Below are positions 58,679-64,000 of a DNA stretch of 64,000 bases, one piece after another. The first letter of the stretch is position 1. The number at the start of each line of letters is the position of its first letter. The stretch covers positions 2,756,356 through 2,820,355 of the forward strand of contig CP121690.1 in assembly GCA_038396605.1 (NCBI GenBank), given 5' to 3'. The position numbers and the translations under genes are program-made. This stretch comes from Eubacteriales bacterium mix99 (GTDB lineage: Bacteria; Bacillota; Clostridia; Caldicoprobacterales; DTU083). The notes under the pieces were generated by a model, which had not been told where the DNA came from, searched no databases, and saw only the letters and a list, made by a program, of their open reading frames with translations.

Positions 58679-59641
58679 ATGGCCATCACAGGAATTGACG
58701 TAAGCCACTGGCAGGGGAACATCGACTGGAGCAAGGTAAAAGCCGCCGGAATCCAGTTTGCCATCATCAAGTCCGGAGGCTCGGATGACGGCTTCTACAC
58801 AGACAGCAAGTGGGAAGCCAATTACAAGGGCGCGAAAGCGAACGGCATCGCGGTCGGAGCCTACTACTTCGTCGGACCGAAATGCGTGAACGCCGCAGCC
58901 GGGAAAGCGGACGCCGAAAGGTTCATCCAGCTCCTCAAAGGCAAGCAGCTCGAATACCCGGTCTTCATGGACAACGAGGCACAGCCCGCCTCCGCAAAAG
59001 CCGGGATCACGGAGGCGACGATCGCCTTCTGCGAGACGATGGAAGCCGCCGGATACTTCGTCGGGATCTACGGCTCCACGGATTCCGGATTCCACGAGAG
59101 GATGGACGACTCCAGGCTCACCGCATACACCCACTGGGTCGCGCAGTACGCTTCGAAATGCACCTACTCCGGATCCTACGGCATCTGGCAGCATTCCTCC
59201 TCGGGACAAGTAAACGGAATCAGCGGAAACGTCGACATGGACCTGTCCTACGTGGACTACCCGTCCGCAATCAAGAACGGTGGCTTCAACGGATACGCGA
59301 AAGGCACGGCAACCGGCAGCACCCCGGCAGCGCCCACGAAGAAGCCCGTGGACGAGATCGCCTCCGAGGTGATCGCCGGGAAATGGGGAAACGGCGACGA
59401 CCGCAGGAACAGGCTCACCACCGCCGGATACAACTACAGCGCCGTGCAGTCGAAGGTCAACGAGAAGCTCGGAGCAACGGCAAAACAATCCGCCGTCTAT
59501 TACACGGTGAAACGCGGCGACACGCTCTCGGCCATCGCAAGCAAGTACGGCACGAGCGTCTACGCGATCCAGAAGCTCAACAGCTCACTTATCAAGAACG
59601 TGAACCTCATCCAGGTCGGCTGGAGGATCCGCGTGAAATAA
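58679..59641 (+). CDS. Endolysin: GH25 lysozyme with Cpl-7 and LysM domains
   Basis: 320 residues. GH25 muramidase domain (1-190) with D7 in TGIDVSHWQG and the DxE pair in YPVFMDNEA (D98, E100). A Cpl-7 (CW_7) repeat reads DEIASEVIAGKWGNGDDRRN then RLTTAGYNYSAVQSKV. A C-terminal LysM follows, YYTVKRGDTLSAIASKYGTS. It cuts the glycan backbone for host lysis. ATG 58679 lies 1 bp after the holin stop, with GGAGG upstream. Confidence 0.95.
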   Translation: MAITGIDVSHWQGNIDWSKVKAAGIQFAIIKSGGSDDGFYTDSKWEANYKGAKANGIAVGAYYFVGPKCVNAAAGKADAERFIQLLKGKQLEYPVFMDNEAQPASAKAGITEATIAFCETMEAAGYFVGIYGSTDSGFHERMDDSRLTAYTHWVAQYASKCTYSGSYGIWQHSSSGQVNGISGNVDMDLSYVDYPSAIKNGGFNGYAKGTATGSTPAAPTKKPVDEIASEVIAGKWGNGDDRRNRLTTAGYNYSAVQSKVNEKLGATAKQSAVYYTVKRGDTLSAIASKYGTSVYAIQKLNSSLIKNVNLIQVGWRIRVK

Positions 59642-59659
59642 CCACATCACCTTCTCTGG

Positions 59660-59704
59660 CCCACTGGCTTTCCTTTATCCGGGATTGCCGGTGGGTCTTT
59701 TTTA
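59660..59704 (+). terminator. Late operon terminator
   Basis: CCCACTGGC (59660-59668) pairs with GCCGGTGGG (59687-59695), one T-G wobble, followed by TCTTTTTTATTT. It closes the structural and lysis genes. Confidence 0.85.
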
Positions 59705-59711
59705 TTTCTGC

Positions 59712-59754
59712 TTCGTCAAAACGGGCCTCCAGCCTCCAGTGGAAAGCAGGAGGC
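59712..59754 (+). promoter_or_regulatory. Repeated leader element, copy 3
   Basis: TTCGTCAAAACGGGCCTCC then GCCTCC-AGTGGAAAGCA-GGAGGC. The stem GCCTCC/GGAGGC would hide the GGAGG ribosome site of the gene at 59763, giving an obvious way to control translation. Confidence 0.55.
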
Positions 59755-59762
59755 GAAACATC

Positions 59763-59975
59763 ATGACGGAGGAAAACAACTACTACACGGATGAGCGCAT
59801 CCGCAGCGATCTCGACTACCAACGGGCGCAGAGGACTGCCAGATGCATGCTTGATACAGGCCTTATTTCGGATGAGGAATTCAACAAATTATGCGACATC
59901 AACCGCAAAGCATTCTCACCCCTGTTTGCGGAAATATATCCGAAAACTGCTTGCTATGTGTCCGAAAAAGAGTGA
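59763..59975 (+). CDS. Small SHOCT-like protein
   Basis: 70 residues, MTEENNYYTDERIRSDLDYQ then RAQRTARCMLDTGLISDEEF and NKLCDINRKAFSPLFAEI. The LLDxGLIxxEEFxxxK pattern is SHOCT-like. It is commonly encoded just before recombinases in clostridial elements. GGAGG from the hairpin precedes ATG 59763. Function unknown; it may influence the recombinases. Confidence 0.7.
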   Translation: MTEENNYYTDERIRSDLDYQRAQRTARCMLDTGLISDEEFNKLCDINRKAFSPLFAEIYPKTACYVSEKE

Positions 59976-59985
59976 TGGATAGACA
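59950..59985 (+). repeat. Conserved spaced element, copy D
   Basis: CTTGCTAT 59950-59957, N12, GAGTGATGGATAGACA 59970-59985, directly before the recombinase gene at 60006. Its left half overlaps the end of the SHOCT-like gene. Same spacing as the three copies in the accessory cassette 20 kb away. Confidence 0.7.
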
Positions 59986-60005
59986 CGAACAAGGAGGCAG
60001 GCCAA

Positions 60006-61565
60006 TTGAAGAAAATCACAAGAATCGAACAGGCAAGCAAGGGAAAAACAGAGTCAAAGAAGCTGCGTGTTGCCGCCTACTGCCGCGTCTCCACGGACTC
60101 GGACGAGCAGCTCGAAAGTCTTGAAACACAGAAGACACACTATGAAAGCTACATCACATCCCGCGACGACTGGCAGTTCGCCGGGATCTACTACGACGAG
60201 GGCATCAGCGGCACCGGCAAATCCCGGCGTCCGGAGCTTGAACGGCTCATGCAGGACTGCAAGGCCGGGAAGATCGACATGGTCATCACCAAGAGCATCA
60301 GCCGATTTTCACGCAACACCACCGACTGTCTTGAACTCGTCAGAAAGCTCCTCGCGCAGAATATCCCCATCTGGTTCGAAAAAGAAAACATCAACACCGG
60401 TGCGATGGAGAGCGAACTGTTCCTCTCCATCCTCTCCAGCATGGCAGCGGACGAATCCCTTTCCATCAGTCTGAACAGCAAATGGAGCATCAAGAAACGG
60501 TTTGAGAACGGTACGTTCAAGATAAGCTACCCACCATACGGGTACGACTGGGACGGCGAGACGATGGCCATCAATCCAGAGCAGGCACAGATTGTCCGCC
60601 GCATCTTCTCCGAGACGCTTGCCGGGAAGGGAACCGCAGCCATTGCCACTGAACTTAACCGGGAGCAGATCCCGACAAAGCGCGGCGGAAACTGGAGCCC
60701 ATCCGGCATCCGCGGGATGATCGCAAACGAGAAATACTGCGGCGACTGCCTTTACCAGAAGACGTGGTCGGATTCAGCCTACAAGCGGCACCTGAACCAC
60801 GGCGAAAAGACACAATACCTGCAGCAGAATCATCACGAGCCCATCGTCAGCCGCGAGGACTGGGAAGCCGCGCAGAAGCTCATCTCCCAGCGGGCCGATG
60901 AGAAGAACATCAGCAAGGGCGATGAAAAGTACCAGAACCGCTACGCATTCTCCGGCAGAATCATCTGCGGCGAGTGCGGCGCAACGTTCAAGCGGCGCAT
61001 CAACTACACAACGGACGGAAGCTACGCCGCATGGAGCTGCAAAACGCATCTCGCCGAAAAAAGCAAATGCTCCATGCTCTTCATCCGGGACAATGACCTC
61101 AAGCTCGCATTCGGGGCCATGATGAACAAACTCATCTTCGCGCACCGGCTGATCCTCAAACCCTACGCGGAAAGCCTGAAGAGGAGCTCGACGAGCCAGA
61201 CACTCAGCCGCATACAGCATCTTGAAACCGGCCTCGCAGAAAACGCTGACAAGCGCAAGACGCTCACGAAGCTCATGGCGCAGGGATTCATCGACCAGGT
61301 GATCTACAGCCAGCAAACCGCCGAGCTTCTCTCGCAGGCCGACGACATTAGAAAACAGATAGACGCCCTGAAGAACACGACAAGCAATGAAGCCACAGCT
61401 CAGATGCAGGCGGAGGATCTGCTGCGCTTCACCGGGAAGAGCCCGATGCTGGAAGCCTTCGACGACCAGCTTTTTACACGGTTCGTTGAGCGTATCGTCA
61501 TCCGCTCACGGCACGAGGCAGTATTCCATCTCAAATGCGGGCTCACGCTCACGGAAAGGATGTGA
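60006..61565 (+). CDS. Large serine recombinase 1
   Basis: 519 residues from TTG 60006 (AAGGAGG nine bases upstream). Resolvase domain [20 protein letters not shown] with the catalytic Ser in YCRVST, plus [20 protein letters not shown]. Recombinase domain PPYGYDWDGETMAINPEQAQ, zinc ribbon ICGECGATFKRRI...WSCKTH and a C-terminal coiled coil. It excises or integrates the element together with the next two genes. Intact counterpart of the remnant at 2485-2690. Confidence 0.93.
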   Translation: MKKITRIEQASKGKTESKKLRVAAYCRVSTDSDEQLESLETQKTHYESYITSRDDWQFAGIYYDEGISGTGKSRRPELERLMQDCKAGKIDMVITKSISRFSRNTTDCLELVRKLLAQNIPIWFEKENINTGAMESELFLSILSSMAADESLSISLNSKWSIKKRFENGTFKISYPPYGYDWDGETMAINPEQAQIVRRIFSETLAGKGTAAIATELNREQIPTKRGGNWSPSGIRGMIANEKYCGDCLYQKTWSDSAYKRHLNHGEKTQYLQQNHHEPIVSREDWEAAQKLISQRADEKNISKGDEKYQNRYAFSGRIICGECGATFKRRINYTTDGSYAAWSCKTHLAEKSKCSMLFIRDNDLKLAFGAMMNKLIFAHRLILKPYAESLKRSSTSQTLSRIQHLETGLAENADKRKTLTKLMAQGFIDQVIYSQQTAELLSQADDIRKQIDALKNTTSNEATAQMQAEDLLRFTGKSPMLEAFDDQLFTRFVERIVIRSRHEAVFHLKCGLTLTERM

Positions 61566-61570
61566 AAATC

Positions 61571-61990
61571 ATGGGACACACACCATACGGATACAGAACC
61601 GAAAACGGCAAAGCGGTCATCGACGAAGAGAAAGCCCAGCAGATAAGAAACCTCTACAGGAACTACCTTGACGGAATGGCGCTTGCCAGGGCTGCGCACG
61701 AAGCAGGAATCGAGACGTGGCACGGCTCGGCAAAACGCCTGCTCGAAAACAAGCACTACCTCGGAGACGACTACTATCCCGCCATCATCGACCAGCAAAC
61801 CTACGACAGAGCACAGGCCGAACGCCTGCGCCGGGCAAAGGTGCTCGGACGGACGAACAGGAAAAAGCAGTCGCCGGATACACGAAAGCCGCCAACCCGG
61901 TTCAAGCTCGCCGCTCCTGAACAGGCCTACGACGACCCGAAGCAGCAGGCGGAATACCTGTACAGCCTGATTGAAAGCGAGGCACGGTGA
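61571..61990 (+). CDS. Recombinase-domain accessory protein (middle gene of trio)
   Basis: 139 residues, [20 protein letters not shown] then [20 protein letters not shown] and a [11 protein letters not shown] end. It has only the recombinase domain, no catalytic Ser domain, like 2069-2485. Start chosen at ATG 61571, 5 bp after the previous stop; its end overlaps the next start (TGATG). Confidence 0.85.
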   Translation: MGHTPYGYRTENGKAVIDEEKAQQIRNLYRNYLDGMALARAAHEAGIETWHGSAKRLLENKHYLGDDYYPAIIDQQTYDRAQAERLRRAKVLGRTNRKKQSPDTRKPPTRFKLAAPEQAYDDPKQQAEYLYSLIESEAR

Positions 61991-63558
61991 TGGCAAACGT
62001 GACAATCATCCCTGCCAGACGGCAGGTCGGAAACAACGTCAAGCAAGCCGAGCAGCCGAAGCTCCGTATAGCCGCATACTGCCGTGTCAGCACCGACTCG
62101 GACGAACAGGAAACCAGCTACGAAACGCAGGTCTCCCACTACACGGAGTACATCAAAAGCCACTCGGAATGGGAACTCGCCGGAATCTTCGCCGACGACG
62201 GAATCAGTGGCACCAACACAAAGAAGCGTGATGAATTCAACCGCATGATCGACGAATGCATGGCCGGAAACATCGACATGATCATCACCAAGAGCATCAG
62301 CCGATTCGCCCGCAACACGCTCGACTGCCTCAAGTACATCCGGCTTCTAAAGGACAAGAACATCGCGGTCTGGTTCGAGAAGGAATCCATCAACACGATG
62401 GACTCCAAGGGCGAGGTTCTGATCACCATCATGGCAAGCCTCGCGCAGCAGGAATCCCAGTCCCTTTCCCAGAACGTGAAGCTCGGACTACAGTACCGCT
62501 ACCAGCAGGGAAAGGTGCAGGTCAACCACAATCACTTCCTCGGATACACCAAGGACAGCGACGGGCACCTCGTCATCGACCCGGAACAGGCGGAGGTCGT
62601 CAAGCGGATCTACCGCGAGTACCTCGAAGGGCTCTCCATGAAGAAGATCGCCGAAGGACTGGAGCAGGACGGCATCCTCACCGGCGCGGGCAAGACAAAA
62701 TGGTACGACTCCACCATCAACAAAATTCTCCGAAACGAGAAATACATGGGCGACGCCCTGCTTCAGAAAACCGTAACCACGGACTTTCTCACCAAGAAAC
62801 GCGTACGCAACTCCGGTGCCCTGCCGCAATACTATGTGGAAGATGACCATGAAGCCATCATTCCGAAGGAAATCTTCATGCAGGTGCAGGCGGAGCTTGT
62901 GCGACGCAGGAAGGTTCACACTGGGCCGAACGGCCAGAAGCGCATCTACTCCGGCAACAACTGCTTCTCTCAGATGGTCGTCTGCGGAGAATGCGGCGAG
63001 CTCTACCGGCGCGTCCACTGGAATAACCACGGCTGCAAGAGCATCGTCTGGCGATGCATCAGCCGCCTTGAACCCAGCCGCGCCGCCATGAACTGCATCA
63101 GCCGAACCGTCAAGGAAGACCTATTGCAAGAGGTCACGGTCAAGGCCTTCAATCGGATACTCACCGATAGCGACGGTTTCCTCCGGCAGATGCAGGAGAA
63201 CATAGCAAAAGCTATAATGGCCGCCGACACGATGAGCCCGGACGGTATCCAGGCACGGCTCGACGAGCTGCAGAAGGAGCTCATCCGAAAGGCCAACAGC
63301 AAGCAGGACTACGATGCCATCGCCGATGAAATCTTCCGGCTGCGCGAGCAGAAATCACAGGCCGAGGCAGACACCCGCAGCCGCGAGGAGACCCGGAAGC
63401 GCATCGCCGAGCTGCAGGACTTCATCGCCGGGCAGGAAACCGACATCACAGAATTTGATGAGGCTCTGGTCAAAAAGCTCATCGACAAAATCACCGTCTT
63501 CGCCGACCACTTCACCGTGGAATTCAAGTCAGGGATCATAATCGAAATCGAAGCATAA
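61990..63558 (+). CDS. Large serine recombinase 3
   Basis: 522 residues, [20 protein letters not shown] then [20 protein letters not shown] with the catalytic Ser, [20 protein letters not shown], recombinase domain ([20 protein letters not shown]), zinc ribbon [17 protein letters not shown]...WRC and a coiled coil. It ends [13 protein letters not shown] at the boundary between the GC-rich element and AT-rich flank. It overlaps the accessory gene by 1 bp. Intact homolog of the pseudogene at 493-2069. Confidence 0.93.
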   Translation: MANVTIIPARRQVGNNVKQAEQPKLRIAAYCRVSTDSDEQETSYETQVSHYTEYIKSHSEWELAGIFADDGISGTNTKKRDEFNRMIDECMAGNIDMIITKSISRFARNTLDCLKYIRLLKDKNIAVWFEKESINTMDSKGEVLITIMASLAQQESQSLSQNVKLGLQYRYQQGKVQVNHNHFLGYTKDSDGHLVIDPEQAEVVKRIYREYLEGLSMKKIAEGLEQDGILTGAGKTKWYDSTINKILRNEKYMGDALLQKTVTTDFLTKKRVRNSGALPQYYVEDDHEAIIPKEIFMQVQAELVRRRKVHTGPNGQKRIYSGNNCFSQMVVCGECGELYRRVHWNNHGCKSIVWRCISRLEPSRAAMNCISRTVKEDLLQEVTVKAFNRILTDSDGFLRQMQENIAKAIMAADTMSPDGIQARLDELQKELIRKANSKQDYDAIADEIFRLREQKSQAEADTRSREETRKRIAELQDFIAGQETDITEFDEALVKKLIDKITVFADHFTVEFKSGIIIEIEA

Positions 63559-63562
63559 AACG

Positions 63563-63616
63563 AGGCTCCCTTACTACCAATGATGGTAATGTGGGAGCCT
63601 TGGTCTGTTTGTTTTT
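63563..63616. terminator. Bidirectional terminator at the element's right end
   Basis: AGGCTCCC (63563-63570) pairs with GGGAGCCT (63593-63600), with an inner TTACTACC/GGTAA stem. T-rich DNA follows on the plus strand (TTTGTTTTT), with CGTTTTAT on the minus strand. It lies between two convergent genes. Confidence 0.7.
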
Positions 63617-64000
63617 ACTCAAATACTACAATATAATCTGCGGAGATTTCATCAAAAGTAGAATCTACATCTTCAAATATCTCAGCAAGTTGCTCGTTTA
63701 TTATTCCTCTAACATAATCGTCACGCACACTCGGTTTTTCTATTAACACCCATTTCAGTTGCTGATATGAATACTTTGCAAAAGCTATCCACTGTGGATA
63801 ATTGATTGCCATTGGATTCTGCGTAAAATACACTTTTCCAGCATTAACAGCAGTTGCCGCAGAATGCCCGATGAACAGCATGGTCGCCAACTTTGGATGC
63901 TTCGCCCGACCAAGTGAAAAAGGAATGGATTCTTTGATAGAGTACCCTTCCTTAATTCGCTTGAAAGCATACCCTATCCTTGTTACCACTTCAACAATCA
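63615..64000 (-). CDS. Unidentified protein, C-terminal part (runs off the right edge)
   Basis: The minus-strand frame is open from the window edge to a stop at 63615, about 128 residues: IGYAFKRIKEGYSIKESIPF, LGRAKHPKLATMLFIGHSAA and INYPQWIAFAKYSYQQLKWV, then an acidic end (EIFEDVDSTFDEISADYIVV). I do not recognise the family. It is AT-rich like the left flank, so it probably belongs to the host or to a neighbouring older element into which the recombinase-bearing element inserted. Confidence 0.55.
   Translation of the reverse strand, partial: IVEVVTRIGYAFKRIKEGYSIKESIPFSLGRAKHPKLATMLFIGHSAATAVNAGKVYFTQNPMAINYPQWIAFAKYSYQQLKWVLIEKPSVRDDYVRGIINEQLAEIFEDVDSTFDEISADYIVVFE

Noticed and set aside
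1-64000. tRNA, rRNA or tmRNA genes
   Set aside because: No cloverleaf or rRNA-like stretch was recognised on reading either strand, though a covariance search was not possible.

Overview
The window looks like a Bacillota (Clostridia-type, probably gut-associated) chromosome segment that has collected several layers of mobile DNA. The evidence is Shine-Dalgarno sites of the GGAGG type before almost every gene, clostridial-style serine recombinase trios, HK97-type siphovirus genes of the kind found in gut Clostridia (DUF2800, DUF2815, DUF3987, DUF4314 and DUF5049 families), and ArsR, GntR and IS21/IS66/IS1595 genes. The flanks and the first 9 kb are visibly AT-rich, the defence block is intermediate, and the prophage from about 25.5 to 63.5 kb is strongly GC-rich with GC-ending codons. 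The blocks therefore probably have different origins.

Layout. 1-0.4 kb: start of an ArsR gene leaving the window to the left. 0.5-2.7 kb: a decayed trio of serine recombinase genes on the minus strand; one is reduced to its C-terminus and one is frameshifted. 2.7-8.2 kb: a GntR/ABC-transporter operon wrecked by a frameshift, an IS21 element (AATA duplication on both sides), an IS66 fragment and a truncated IS1595 element. 8.4-9.25 kb: gene-less DNA with short repeats and hairpins. 9.25-21.75 kb (minus strand): a BREX system in type 3 order, read XRE regulator, brxF-like, brxC-like ATPase, methyltransferase, helicase, pglZ, brxA-like, plus an extra gene with a KOW/SH3-like tail. 21.9-23.9 kb (plus strand, divergent promoter): a compact module of P-loop kinase-like protein, GNAT fused to a PUA-like domain, and ASCH protein.

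24.0-63.6 kb: a nearly complete prophage or phage-derived element read on the plus strand. XRE and ImmA/IrrE regulators come first. Replication and recombination genes follow (DUF2800, DUF2815, family A polymerase, DUF3987 helicase/primase, VRR-NUC, SNF2 helicase), then a sigma-like regulator, HNH and TerS, an orphan ParB-methyltransferase and a cassette of small accessory genes. After these come TerL, portal, ClpP-like protease, HK97 capsid, head-tail connectors, tail genes with a probable programmed -1 frameshift (gpG/gpGT), tape measure, Dit fused to a LamG-like domain, Tal, a GH18-like tail protein, holin and GH25 endolysin. A full serine recombinase trio ends the element, followed by a partial unrelated gene in the right flank.

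The most unusual signals are non-coding. One 36-bp element (CTTGCTAT-N12-GAGTGATGTATAGACA) is present four times with exact spacing. A second element (TTCGTCAAAACGG...CCTCCAGTGGGAAG plus a hairpin) is present three times. Four TGGCAC repeats phased at exactly 10 bp sit next to a sigma-like gene at the start of the late region. Several late genes share a hairpin plus T-rich-ATGCC leader. Together they suggest element-specific transcription or RNA-level control that ordinary gene annotation would miss. The BREX operon with an extra gene, beside the kinase/GNAT-PUA/ASCH module, is the best candidate for an incompletely described defence island.
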